The notes under the pieces were generated by a model. The model did no database searches and had not been told where the DNA came from. It saw only the letters and a program-made list of their open reading frames with translations. From Falsiroseomonas tokyonensis (GTDB lineage: Bacteria; Pseudomonadota; Alphaproteobacteria; Acetobacterales; Acetobacteraceae): DNA of 64,000 nt. A program made the translations under genes and the position numbers. Location: assembly GCF_019024325.1 (NCBI RefSeq), contig NZ_JAFNJS010000001.1, forward strand, positions 1,240,001 to 1,304,000, written 5' to 3'. Each line of letters starts with the position of its first letter. Position 1 is the stretch's first letter. This document shows positions 52,395 through 64,000 of the stretch, in pieces.

Positions 52395-52640
52395 TGGCCT
52401 GGCCTGCACCTTCCGGCCTGGGTCCGCCGCGGACCGCCCGAGGCGCGGGTCTGCGAGGCGCTCGGGCGCGAGCTGATGGACCCGGAGCTGGCCGGGGACA
52501 ACGCCACCGCGGCGCTCGAGGCAGCCCGGACCCTGATCGAGCGGGTGGTCGTCTCGCCGCCGGACGGCGACGGCGGGCCGCCCGGGATCGCATGGGTCGG
52601 AGCCTTCGGGGCGATGCGGGCGCTGGGCGGCGCCGTGCTA
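52395..52640 (+). pseudogene. Serine recombinase, C-terminal fragment
   Basis: A plus-strand frame without its own start reads LHLPAWVRRGPPEARVCEAL, then RELMDPELAGDNATAALEAA and RTLIERVVVSPPDGDGGPPG. This is the pattern of the C-terminal coiled and beta region of large serine recombinases (LHPNLAE-YRRKV-L-AL-DPE, then EALRGLIERVVVHP). Nothing upstream supplies the catalytic domain; the pilus gene tadD ends 16 bases before it. It is a remnant of a mobile-element integrase on the opposite strand from the N-terminal fragment at 10080-10433. Confidence 0.55.
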
Positions 52641-52764
52641 CCGGTCGTTATTCGTGGGCGGACGGGACCGCTACGCGCAAGGCCCGCCTGCCGTTCGGCT
52701 GAAGGAGATCTCCGAGGGCAGAGCCCACCCTGCGAGGCCCCTCAGCGCAGCACCACCCCGGCCC

Positions 52765-53904
52765 TCAGACCCCCACCCGTTCGGCCGCCCCGCGCAGGAA
52801 GCCGCCAAGGGCGCGGTGGAAGACGGGCTCGTCGAGCAGGAAGGCGTCGTGGCCTTTGTCGGTCGAGATTTCGATGAAGGAGGTATTGGCGGCGGCGGCG
52901 TTCAGGGCGCGGACCAGGGCGCGGGATTCCTCGGTGGGGAACAGCCAGTCGCTGCTGAAGGAGGCGACGAGGAATCGGGTGGTTGTGTTGCGGAAGGCGG
53001 CGGGCAGGTCGCCGCCGTGTTCCGAGGCCAGGTCGAAGTAGTCCATGGCCCGGGTGATGGTCAGGTAGCTGTTGGCGTCGAAGCGGTGGACGAAGGTGCT
53101 GCCCTGGTAGCGCAGGTAGCTTTCCACCTCGAAGACGTCCTCGAGGAAGGTGAGGGCGGAGGCGCCGCGCAGCCGGCGGCCGAATTTGCGGCCGAGGGCG
53201 GCTTCCGAGAGGTAGGTGATATGCGCCACCATCCGCGCCACGGACAGGCCCTTGGCCGGGATGCGCCCGTCTTCCCAGTAGCGGCCGCCGACCCAGTCCG
53301 GGTCGCCGTGGATGGCGGCGCGGCCGACCTCGTGGAAGGCGATGTTCTGGGCGGAGTGGTAGGCGGCGCAGGCGATGGGGGCGGCGGCGGCGACCATCTC
53401 CGGGTAGGTGGCGGCCCATTCCAGCACCTGCATGCCGCCCATGGATCCGCCGACCACCGCCAGCAGCCGTGCGATGCCAAGGTGGTCCACAAGCAGCTTC
53501 TGGGCGCGGACCATGTCGCGGATGGTGATGGAGGGGAAGTCGGTGCCGTAGGGCCGCGTCCCGTCCGGCATGGGCTCGGCGGGGCCGGAGGAGCCCATGC
53601 AGCCGCCCAGGACATTGGCGCAGATGACGAAGTAGCGGTCGGTATCAACCGGCTTGCCGGGGCCGACCACGGCTTCCCACCAGCCCGGCTTGCCGGTGAT
53701 GGGGTGGCGTTCGGCCACGTATTGGTCGCCGGTCAGGGCGTGGCAGACCAGCACGGCATTGCTGCGCTGGGCGTTCAGCTTGCCGTAGGTGCGGTAGGCG
53801 ACGGCCAGCGGTGCGATGACCGCCCCGGAATCGAGTGCCAGCCCCGCCGGGAAGATGGCGCGCTGGTGGTCGATCTGCGGCGTGCGGGCGAGTGCCTCGG
53901 TCAT
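52765..53904 (-). CDS. metX: Homoserine O-acetyltransferase, 379 aa
   Basis: Acylates homoserine for methionine synthesis. Alpha/beta hydrolase fold with the MetX signatures: [50 protein letters not shown] and the nucleophile Ser in [15 protein letters not shown] near residue 150. Catalytic Asp lies in [13 protein letters not shown] and His in [12 protein letters not shown]. The GSSGP form cannot by eye separate acetyl from succinyl specificity. ATG 53904 is chosen over a start 19 codons upstream. It is divergent from hisC across 125 bases. Confidence 0.93.
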   Translation of the reverse strand: MTEALARTPQIDHQRAIFPAGLALDSGAVIAPLAVAYRTYGKLNAQRSNAVLVCHALTGDQYVAERHPITGKPGWWEAVVGPGKPVDTDRYFVICANVLGGCMGSSGPAEPMPDGTRPYGTDFPSITIRDMVRAQKLLVDHLGIARLLAVVGGSMGGMQVLEWAATYPEMVAAAAPIACAAYHSAQNIAFHEVGRAAIHGDPDWVGGRYWEDGRIPAKGLSVARMVAHITYLSEAALGRKFGRRLRGASALTFLEDVFEVESYLRYQGSTFVHRFDANSYLTITRAMDYFDLASEHGGDLPAAFRNTTTRFLVASFSSDWLFPTEESRALVRALNAAAANTSFIEISTDKGHDAFLLDEPVFHRALGGFLRGAAERVGV

Positions 53905-54029
53905 GCAATCCCGGGGGTCTTGAACGGGCCGAGAAATAGGGCCGCGGATCCCGGGGGGCAACCGCTGCCTTGGCGGGGGGCTGTGCTGCGTCTATGCAGG
54001 GCGCCCCTCTTCCAGCCGGAACAGCCCCC

Positions 54030-55115
54030 ATGAGCGTCATGCCGCGCCCGTCCATCCTCTCGGTGGAGCCCTATGTCGGCGGCGAATCCAAGGTGCCGGG
54101 GGTGAATCGCATCATCAAGCTCTCCTCCAACGAGGGGGCTTTCGGCCCGCCGCCGGGCGCGATCGCGGCCATCACCCAGGCGGCGAGGGAGGCGCATCGC
54201 TACCCGGATGGCGGCGCCAAGGCGCTGCGGGAGGCGATCGGCGCCCGCTTCGGGCTGAATCCGGAGCAGATCGTCTGCGGCAATGGCTCGGACGAGATCC
54301 TCACCCTGCTGATCCTGGCCTATGGCGGGGAGGGGACGGAGATCGTCATGTCCGCTCATGGCTTCCTGATGTACGACCTGGCCGGCCGCTGGTCCGGCTG
54401 CCGCGTCATCAAGGTGCCGGAGAAGGATCTGCGGGCCGATGTGGACGGCCTGCTGGCTGCGGTCGGGCCGCGCACGAAACTGCTGTTCCTGGCCAATCCG
54501 AACAACCCCACGGGCAGCATTTTGGCGCAGTCCGAGCTGGTGCGGCTGCGCCGGGGGCTGCCGGGGGATGTGCTGCTGGTGCTGGATTCGGCTTACGCGG
54601 AGTATGTCACGCTGCCGGATTACGACCCGGGCCAGGCGCTGGTCGATGCCGGCGACAACACGGTGATGACCCGCACCTTCTCCAAGATCTTTGGGCTCGG
54701 CGGCATGCGGCTGGGCTGGTGCTATGCGCCGCCGGCGGTGGTGGATGTGCTGGGCCGGGTGCGCGGGCCCTTCAATGTGAGTGGCGCGGCCATGGTCGCC
54801 GGCATCGCGGCGCTGGCGGAGCCGGGCTGGATCGAGGCCTCGGTCGCGCACAATACCGAATGGCGCGGCAAGGTGGCGGCGGCGCTGGAGGCGGCGGGGC
54901 TGAAGGTCTGGCCGAGCCAGGGCAATTTCCTCCTCGTCGATTTCGGCGCGGCGGAGCGGGCCAAGGCAGCCGATGCGCATCTGCGCGGCCGCGGGCTGAT
55001 CGTGCGCGCCATGGGGTCCTACGGCCTGGCGGCCTGCCTGCGCATCACCATCGGCACCGCCGAGGAATGTCAGATGGTGATCGAGGCGCTGACCGAATTC
55101 TGCCGAAATGGCTGA
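54030..55115 (+). CDS. hisC: Histidinol-phosphate aminotransferase, 361 aa
   Basis: PLP-dependent class I/II aminotransferase of histidine biosynthesis; in this position beside tyrA it may also serve aromatic amino-acid transamination. Features are [58 protein letters not shown], the Asp/Tyr pair [11 protein letters not shown] and the Schiff-base Lys in [17 protein letters not shown] near residue 220. ATG 54030 is chosen over an upstream in-frame ATG at 53970. Its end overlaps tyrA by eight bases, so they are co-translated. Confidence 0.92.
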   Translation: MSVMPRPSILSVEPYVGGESKVPGVNRIIKLSSNEGAFGPPPGAIAAITQAAREAHRYPDGGAKALREAIGARFGLNPEQIVCGNGSDEILTLLILAYGGEGTEIVMSAHGFLMYDLAGRWSGCRVIKVPEKDLRADVDGLLAAVGPRTKLLFLANPNNPTGSILAQSELVRLRRGLPGDVLLVLDSAYAEYVTLPDYDPGQALVDAGDNTVMTRTFSKIFGLGGMRLGWCYAPPAVVDVLGRVRGPFNVSGAAMVAGIAALAEPGWIEASVAHNTEWRGKVAAALEAAGLKVWPSQGNFLLVDFGAAERAKAADAHLRGRGLIVRAMGSYGLAACLRITIGTAEECQMVIEALTEFCRNG

Positions 55116-55995
55116 GCCTCTCTTCGACCGGCTCTGCCTGCTCGGCGTCGGGCTGATCGGCTCCTCCATCGCCCGCGTGGCCCGGCAGCGGGGCGACCTG
55201 GCCCGCACGGTGGTGGCGCATGCCAAGACGCCGGCGACGCTGGACCGGGTGCGGGAACTCGGCATCGCCGATGTGGTGGAGGCCGATGCGGCGCGCGCGG
55301 TGCAGGGCGCCGATTGCGTGATCTTCTGCGTGCCCGTGGGCGCGAATGCGGCGGTGATGGCCCAGGTCGCGCCGCATCTGAAGCCGGGGGCCATCGTCAC
55401 CGATGTCGGCTCCACCAAGATGAGCGTGTTCCGCGACCTCGGCCCGCTGCTGCCCAAGGGGGTGCACCTGGTGCCGGCGCATCCCATGGCGGGCACGGAA
55501 TTCTCCGGCCCCGATGCCGGCTTCCCCGAGCTGTTCCAGGGCCGCTACACCATCCTGACGCCCCTGCCGGACGCCGACCCGGCGGCGGTGGAGAAGGTGC
55601 GGGAGCTGTGGCGCCGCTGCGGCAGTATGATCGAGACGATGGATCCGGCGACGCATGACAAGGTGGTGGCCATCGTCAGCCACCTGCCGCATCTGCTGGC
55701 CTTCACCATCTGCTCCACCGCCGATGACCTGGCAGAGGAAACGAAGGAGCAGGTGCTGAAATTCGCCGCCTCCGGTTTTCGGGACTTCACCCGCATCGCG
55801 GCCAGCGATCCCACCATGTGGCGCGACGTCTTCCTGAACAACCGGGAGGCGCTGCTGGAGATGCTGGCCCGCTTCACCGAGGACGCGCAGGCACTGGGCC
55901 GCGCCGTGCGCTGGGGCGAGTCCGGCTTCATCGAGGACCGCATCCAGCGTGGCCGGAAGATCCGCAAGGGGCTGATCGAGCGCAAGCAGGCCTGA
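55108..55995 (+). CDS. tyrA: Prephenate/arogenate dehydrogenase, 295 aa
   Basis: NAD(P)-dependent dehydrogenase of tyrosine synthesis. The N-terminal Rossmann fold is clear ([20 protein letters not shown]). [52 protein letters not shown] and [15 protein letters not shown] are the conserved substrate-domain motifs, including the His of the HPMAG loop. The typical C-terminal [19 protein letters not shown] helix is present. It overlaps hisC. Part of its 3' end is duplicated in decayed form at 56655-56865. Confidence 0.92.
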   Translation: MAEPLFDRLCLLGVGLIGSSIARVARQRGDLARTVVAHAKTPATLDRVRELGIADVVEADAARAVQGADCVIFCVPVGANAAVMAQVAPHLKPGAIVTDVGSTKMSVFRDLGPLLPKGVHLVPAHPMAGTEFSGPDAGFPELFQGRYTILTPLPDADPAAVEKVRELWRRCGSMIETMDPATHDKVVAIVSHLPHLLAFTICSTADDLAEETKEQVLKFAASGFRDFTRIAASDPTMWRDVFLNNREALLEMLARFTEDAQALGRAVRWGESGFIEDRIQRGRKIRKGLIERKQA

Positions 55996-56043
55996 GGGTC
56001 CGCCCAGCACCCTCCCGGCTGCGTCCTGCCTGGATCGGCGGAT

Positions 56044-56071
56044 GCGGGAAGCAGGGCCTTCCTGCTCCCGC
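56044..56071. terminator. Hairpin between tyrA and a convergent gene
   Basis: GCGGG (56044-56048), a bulged A, then AGCAGG (56050-56055) pair with CCTGCT and CCCGC (56061-56071) around a GCCTT loop: an 11-bp stem with one bulge. It lies between the tyrA stop (55995) and the stop of the convergent gene (56091), so it probably terminates both. Confidence 0.6.
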
Positions 56072-56090
56072 GGCAATCGGCGGATCGGAT

Positions 56091-56459
56091 CTAGCCGCAG
56101 GTGATCCGCACCGCAGGGATCACCGCGCTCCACTGCGGGTTGGGGCTACCGGCCGCCGCCTGGTGCATGAACAGGCCATAGGAGGTCGGCGAAGCGGAGA
56201 CGAGGAGCTGCGCATCGACGGGGGGATAGGGCGAGAGGTTGAATTGCAGCCGGATTCGTTGGGCGCCGCCGGTGTTCCGGATATCCGCCCGGTAGATCGT
56301 TTTCCTCAGCTGGGGCTGCGCGCGATTGGCGGGCGCCATCGCGAAATCCACCAGCACCCTGCCGTCGCAATAGAGATGGGCCGCCTGTGCCGGAGCAGCC
56401 AGCGTTGCAAGCGCGAGCCCAGCCGCGGCAACCAGGCCGATCCGATGCAGCGTCTTCAT
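56091..56459 (-). CDS. Secreted hypothetical protein, 122 aa
   Basis: Unrecognised exported protein. A Sec signal peptide (GLVAAAGLALATLAAPAQA) is followed by a mature domain of about 95 residues with two Cys, one near each end (AAHLYCDGRVL and AVRITCG), that could form a disulfide linking the termini. The middle (TIYRADIRNTGGAQRIRLQF) suggests beta strands. It lies between intact tyrA and the decayed tyrA copy, in opposite orientation to both, and may have arrived with that rearrangement. Confidence 0.7.
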   Translation of the reverse strand: MKTLHRIGLVAAAGLALATLAAPAQAAHLYCDGRVLVDFAMAPANRAQPQLRKTIYRADIRNTGGAQRIRLQFNLSPYPPVDAQLLVSASPTSYGLFMHQAAAGSPNPQWSAVIPAVRITCG

Positions 56460-56654
56460 GGTGAATTCCCCTTTGCGTGGCGCGACGGTAGGGGGAACCG
56501 GTGCCGTGTTACCAATTCATTCGAAGGCAAATGGCGTCAGCCTCGCCTATGGACCGAATAGGACATCCCTGCATGCGCGAACCGCCGCGCAGGGATACCC
56601 TGTCTGGCTGCCACTGGGCCGCGCAGCGCCAATGGGCGACCAGGCCCGCCGAAA

Positions 56655-56865
56655 GGCCCCGGGGCCGGCTTCACGGAGCTGTTCCAGGGCCGCTACACTA
56701 TCCTGGCCCCGCTGCTGGAGCATGATCGAGACGATGGATCCGGCGACGCAAGACAAGGTGGTGGCGATCGTCAGCCACCTGCCGCATCCATCCGGCTTCA
56801 TCGAGGATCGCATCCAACGCGGCCGCAGGATCCGCCAGGGTCTGATCAAGCGCAAGCAGGCTTGA
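56655..56865 (+). pseudogene. Decayed partial duplicate of the tyrA 3' end
   Basis: Three blocks of tyrA reappear in order with the spacer sequence lost. The first corresponds to [13 protein letters not shown] (bases 56655-56706). The second is [20 protein letters not shown] plus LPH (from about 56720). The third is [20 protein letters not shown] plus RKQA with the stop at 56865. Identity to the intact gene is high, but the first block is out of frame with the others, and two internal segments, including the [10 protein letters not shown] region, are deleted. It cannot encode a functional enzyme. Confidence 0.85.
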
Positions 56866-56873
56866 GCAGCGAC

Positions 56874-57737
56874 ATGGCCAAGGCCGCCCCCCCAAAACCC
56901 AACCGCAGCACCCTGCTGGCGGTGGAGGATATGGAATTCCTGCTGCGGGACGAGATGCGCTCGGCCCGCTTCGGCATGGAATACCTGAAGGCGGAGCTGG
57001 CGCTGCGCGACTGGGGCGTGCGCTCCACCATCGTGGTCTTCGGCAGCGCCCGGGTGCCGAGCCCGGAGGAGGCGGAACGCACGCTCGCCGCGGCCGAGGG
57101 GCCGGAGGCGCAGCGCTTGGCCCAGCAGCGGCTGGACTTCTCCACCCACTACGACAAGGCCCGCGCCTTCGCCCGCATTGTCAGCCTGCGCGGCGGGGCG
57201 CTGGCCGAAAGCGGTGGGCCGCGGGACAATGTGATCGCGACCGGCGGCGGGCCGGGCATCATGGCGGCGGCCAATCGCGGCGCGGCCGATGTCGGCGCGC
57301 CCTCCATCGGCTTCAACATCACCCTGCCGCATGAGCAGGCGCCGAATGAATGGTCGACGCCGGCGCTGACCTTCCGCTTCCACTATTTCGCCATGCGCAA
57401 GATGCACCTGGCGATGCGGGCCAATGCGCTGGCGGTCTTCCCCGGCGGCTTCGGCACCTTCGACGAACTCTTCGAACTGCTGACCCTGGTGCAGTCCCGC
57501 AAGACGGGTCCGCTGCCCATCGTGCTCTTCGGCAGCGCCTATTGGAACGAGGTGGTGGATTTCCGGGCCATGGCCCGGCACGGCATGATCGACCCGGCGG
57601 ATCTCGACCTGTTCGAGGTGGTAGACGAGCCGGAGGAGGGCTGGGCGGCGCTGGTCCGCCGCGGCCTGAAGGCCCATACGCCCCCAACCGACCGGCCGGC
57701 GGCAGTCGCGGCGCCCAGGCGGCGTCCTCGCGGCTGA
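56874..57737 (+). CDS. LOG family protein (TIGR00730-like), 287 aa
   Basis: Lysine-decarboxylase-fold protein of the LOG (Lonely Guy) group, whose members are cytokinin-type phosphoribohydrolases acting on nucleotide monophosphates. The two signature motifs are NVIATGGGPGIMAAANRGA near residue 125 and AVFPGGFGTFDELFELLTL near residue 195. FGSARVPSPEEAE marks the first strand. The protein is longer than the 180-200 residue short LOGs, with an N-terminal extension of about 50 residues. A TTG at 56862 is an alternative start. It begins nine bases after the decayed tyrA copy and converges closely on the MFS gene. Confidence 0.88.
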   Translation: MAKAAPPKPNRSTLLAVEDMEFLLRDEMRSARFGMEYLKAELALRDWGVRSTIVVFGSARVPSPEEAERTLAAAEGPEAQRLAQQRLDFSTHYDKARAFARIVSLRGGALAESGGPRDNVIATGGGPGIMAAANRGAADVGAPSIGFNITLPHEQAPNEWSTPALTFRFHYFAMRKMHLAMRANALAVFPGGFGTFDELFELLTLVQSRKTGPLPIVLFGSAYWNEVVDFRAMARHGMIDPADLDLFEVVDEPEEGWAALVRRGLKAHTPPTDRPAAVAAPRRRPRG

Positions 57738-57740
57738 GCC

Positions 57741-58961
57741 TCACCCCCGCCGACGCAGCACCAGCACCCCCGCCACCCCCTGCAGCGCCAGCGTAACCCA
57801 GAGCGCGGCCTCGGCCCCCGCTGCCTCCCGCAGCAGGCCGAAGGCGGCCGGAGCGAAGGCATAGAGCGCCTGGTTGATCGCCTGCATCAGCGCCACCACC
57901 CGCCCAACCTCGGCCGACGGAAACTCCGCCTGGACGATCAGCGGCGGCAGCGACAGCAGGTTGCCCACCCCCAGCCCGAACAGGGCGCAGCCCGCCAGCA
58001 GCAGCGGCACGGATCCGCCGGCGGAGACCAGCGCCAGGCTGCCCGCCATCTGCACCGCGAAGGTGGCCGCCGCCGCCCAGCGCCGGCGCCGCCCGGCCGG
58101 CAGCACCCAGCCGGTGACGGTCCGGCCGAGCAGGGCGAAGACCGTGACCAGCGCCATGGCGAGCCCCGCCCCGCGCGGCCCCAGCGCCGGGACCAGCAGC
58201 GAAATTAGGTGCGTCACCAGCCCCATCTGCGCGAAAAGCCCCAAGGCGAAGGCCAGCGACAAGGCGCGGAACAGCGGGTCCCGCAGCAGCGCCCCCCGAC
58301 TGCGCGCGGGCGCCGCCGGCGGCGCGGGCGGGGCCGCGCCGACCCGGCCATCCGGCTGCTGGCCGTATTCCGCCGGCACCCGGGCCAGAACCCGCCCGGC
58401 CAGCGGCCAGACCACCGCCAGCAGCAGCGCCGCCACCACCGCGGTGGCCGTCCCGAAGCCGAAGCCCGCGATCAGCCAGGCCCAGAGCGGCACCATCAGG
58501 ATGCCGCCGGCGCTCGCCCCGTTGAAGGCCATGGCGAGCGCCGCCGGCCGCCGCCGTTCGAACCAGGGGGAGAGCATGGCATTGATCGCCGCCCCGCTGG
58601 TCAGCGCCCAGCCCATGCCGGTCAGGGTGGCCGCGGCGAAGAGCAGGGCGGGAAGATGACCGAATCCCCATCCGAGCAGCCCGGCCGCCGAGGCCAGCGC
58701 CCCCGCCCGGGTCACCGCGGCGATGCCCCAGCGCCGGTGCCAGTCCGGCAGCCCCGCCACCAGCGCGGCCGCCACCAAAAAGTGCCAGGTGACCGCCGCC
58801 GAAAGCAGGCCCAGCCGCCAGCCGCGGTTTTCCGCCAAGGTGGCGATGAAGATACCGGGGCCGTAGAAGCCGATTCCCCAGGCGAAGACCGCCAGCAGGA
58901 AGGCGCCCGCCACCACGCGCCAGCCCTGGAACGATGCCTGCATGGGGCGATCCTGGGCCAT
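57741..58961 (-). CDS. MFS transporter, 406 aa
   Basis: Twelve-segment major facilitator. The first helix contains VVAGAFLLAVFAWGIGFYGP, a loop carries SPWFERRRPAALAMAFNGAS after helix 4, and a long Pro/Ala-rich cytoplasmic loop (about residues 205-230) separates the two halves. The second half contains ALFGLGVGNLLSLPPLI and GRVVALMQAINQALYAFAP. The family resembles the monocarboxylate/oxalate-type MFS proteins, but the substrate is not inferable. Its stop lies three bases from the stop of the LOG gene, and it is divergent from the atp operon. Confidence 0.88.
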   Translation of the reverse strand: MAQDRPMQASFQGWRVVAGAFLLAVFAWGIGFYGPGIFIATLAENRGWRLGLLSAAVTWHFLVAAALVAGLPDWHRRWGIAAVTRAGALASAAGLLGWGFGHLPALLFAAATLTGMGWALTSGAAINAMLSPWFERRRPAALAMAFNGASAGGILMVPLWAWLIAGFGFGTATAVVAALLLAVVWPLAGRVLARVPAEYGQQPDGRVGAAPPAPPAAPARSRGALLRDPLFRALSLAFALGLFAQMGLVTHLISLLVPALGPRGAGLAMALVTVFALLGRTVTGWVLPAGRRRRWAAAATFAVQMAGSLALVSAGGSVPLLLAGCALFGLGVGNLLSLPPLIVQAEFPSAEVGRVVALMQAINQALYAFAPAAFGLLREAAGAEAALWVTLALQGVAGVLVLRRRG

Positions 58962-59121
58962 CCGGATGCGTCAGGGAAGCTGCCCAGGCGTTGGACATGT
59001 GTTGCCGCAACGCAATACGCATGCTAAGGCGCCGCCGCCGCATAAAGGGGGCGGTCACACCTGCCCCCCGGACCCGCGTGCCGCATTTCACGCTCCGACC
59101 AGAGACAGGACCGGGATCCCC

Positions 59122-59726
59122 TTGGCCTCCGAAGCGACCACCGTAACCTCGGCCTCCACCCAGGCCCCGAACCCCACCGGGCTGTCGGAGCGCTATGCGC
59201 TCGCGCTGCTCGGCATCGTCGATGACCTGCGCGCGACCGAGCCGGGTGCTGCGGACCGTATCGCGGCCGACCTCGAGCGTCTTTTCGGGCTCTGGCAGGG
59301 GGATGCGGGCTTCCGCGCCTTCGTCGCCGATCCGCGCCTGGATGCCGCCGAGCAGAAGCGCGCCATCTTCGCGGTGCTGGAACGGGCCGGGATCGGCACC
59401 GAGGTCCGCAACCTGCTGGGCGTGATGATCGTCAACCGGCGTCTCTCCGCCCTGCCGGCGGTCGCCGCCAGCTTCGGCGCGCTGCTCGCGGAACGCCGCG
59501 GCCAGCAGATCGCCACCGTCTCCACCGCCCATGGCCTGACCGACACGCAGCGCTCGCAGATCGTCGCGCGGCTGACGGAGGCCGGCTATTCCGGCGTGCA
59601 GTTGAAGGAAAACGTGGACCCGACCCTGCTGGGCGGCCTCGTGGTCCGGATCGGCTCGCGCCTCTATGACAATTCTCTCAAGTCCAAGCTGCAGCGCCTG
59701 CAGTACGCCATGAAGGGGGCCGCCTG

Positions 59727-59727
<1 letters not shown>
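59122..59727 (+). CDS. atpH: F1 ATP synthase delta subunit, 201 aa
   Basis: Peripheral stalk subunit linking F1 to F0. Family features are [55 protein letters not shown] and the C-terminal [22 protein letters not shown] in two parts, ending [13 protein letters not shown]. No ATG or GTG exists in frame near the homologous start; TTG 59122 (AGGA upstream) gives [12 protein letters not shown] and is the likely initiator. The stop overlaps the atpA start. First gene of the F1 operon. Confidence 0.93.
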
Positions 59728-61265
<1,538 letters not shown>

Positions 61266-61276
61266 GATAGAGCGCA

Positions 61277-63608
<2,332 letters not shown>

Positions 63609-63619
63609 TTGAGCGGCCT

Positions 63620-63647
63620 GCCGGCGGAGGCGCCTGCCCCCGCCGGC
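63620..63647 (+). other. Intercistronic hairpin between atpD and atpC
   Basis: A 12-base arm at 63620-63631 (GCCGGCGGAGGC) pairs with 63636-63647 around a GCCT loop, with a single A-C mismatch. It lies 11 bases after the atpD stop and 28 before the atpC start. It has no T-run and may lower epsilon-subunit expression or protect the upstream mRNA. Confidence 0.45.
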
Positions 63648-63675
63648 TATCGACAGATTGAGGACAGGTTTCCCC

Positions 63676-64000
63676 ATGGCCACCTTCCAGCTCGAACTCG
63701 TCTCCCCGGAAAAGCTGCTGCTCAGCCGTGCGGTGGAGATGGCCGTGCTGCCCGCCGCCGAGGGCGAGATGGGCGTGCTGCCCGGCCACGCGCCGATGAT
63801 CGTCACCCTGCGCGGCGGGGTCATCGCGGTGACCGAGAACGGCCAGGTGACCGAGCGCCTCTACGTCGCCGGCGGCTTCGCCGAGGTGACGCCGGAGCGC
63901 TGCACCGTGCTGGCCGATGAGGCGACGCCGGTGGGCCAGCTTTCCAAGGCCGCTGCCGAGGCGCGCATGCGGGACGCCGAGGCCGCCTATGCCGCCGCCG
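63676..64000 (+). CDS. atpC: F1 ATP synthase epsilon subunit, truncated by window end
   Basis: The first 108 residues of the epsilon subunit: FQLELVSPEKLLLSRAVEMA, LPAAEGEMGVLPGHAPMIVT and AGGFAEVTPERCTVLADEAT are the conserved beta-sandwich motifs. The C-terminal helices continue beyond position 64000. It completes the order delta-alpha-gamma-beta-epsilon typical of the alphaproteobacterial F1 operon. Confidence 0.93.
   Translation, partial: MATFQLELVSPEKLLLSRAVEMAVLPAAEGEMGVLPGHAPMIVTLRGGVIAVTENGQVTERLYVAGGFAEVTPERCTVLADEATPVGQLSKAAAEARMRDAEAAYAAA

Noticed and set aside
53905-54029. Possible SAM-II riboswitch in front of metX
   Set aside because: Alphaproteobacterial metX genes often carry one, but I could not find the conserved aptamer core or pseudoknot in this 125-base gap.

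Overview
The window is uniformly very GC-rich, with G or C at most third codon positions. It reads as a chromosomal segment of an alphaproteobacterium, most likely an Acetobacteraceae or Roseomonas-type organism. This rests on three things: the split F1 operon atpHAGDC without the F0 genes, the divergent metX / hisC-tyrA arrangement, and the abundance of tripartite tricarboxylate transporter (TTT) binding proteins. The genus is inference. No rRNA, tRNA or CRISPR array was seen.

Layout. (1) 1-9.8 kb: the end of a hybrid histidine kinase, three small proteins (one DUF1488-like), an amidohydrolase, an orphan NMT1/SsuA-like binding protein, and a three-gene TTT operon (binding protein, racemase/isomerase-fold enzyme, TctA-TctB fusion permease). 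(2) 9.8-11.1 kb: debris with the N-terminal part of a large serine recombinase. (3) 11.1-16.3 kb: a fasciclin-domain protein, a kinase-receiver-kinase-FixJ operon built from two paralogous kinases, and an AraC-type regulator. (4) 16.4-27 kb: a winged-helix STAND ATPase regulator followed by two hydrolases, a second TTT binding protein, a shortened Old Yellow Enzyme homologue, a chloroperoxidase-like hydrolase, and a decaying operon (frameshifted amidohydrolase, intact xapX, hydrolase with an internal stop). (5) 27.7-40.7 kb: a signalling block with a PAS-GGDEF cyclase, an HD-GYP phosphodiesterase, three response regulators, three hybrid kinases and a Tat-exported GH8 glucanase. (6) 40.9-52.4 kb: a complete-looking Tad/Flp pilus locus, with tadG and two tadE genes divergent from flp-cpaA-cpaB-cpaC-lipoprotein-cpaE-cpaF-tadB-tadC-tadD. 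(7) 52.4-52.65 kb: the C-terminal remnant of a serine recombinase. (8) 52.7-64 kb: housekeeping genes metX, hisC, tyrA, a LOG-family protein, an MFS transporter and atpHAGDC.

Regions 2-7 look like an accessory island bounded by recombinase fragments. Regions 5 and 6 fit a surface-attachment function: c-di-GMP synthesis and breakdown, multi-PAS sensing, a cellulase-family enzyme and adhesive Tad pili. The most distinctive non-coding signals are around flp. Upstream are three contiguous 10-bp repeats followed by two 9-bp palindromes two helical turns apart. Downstream is a perfect 10-bp hairpin with a TTCG loop between the pilin and the rest of the operon.
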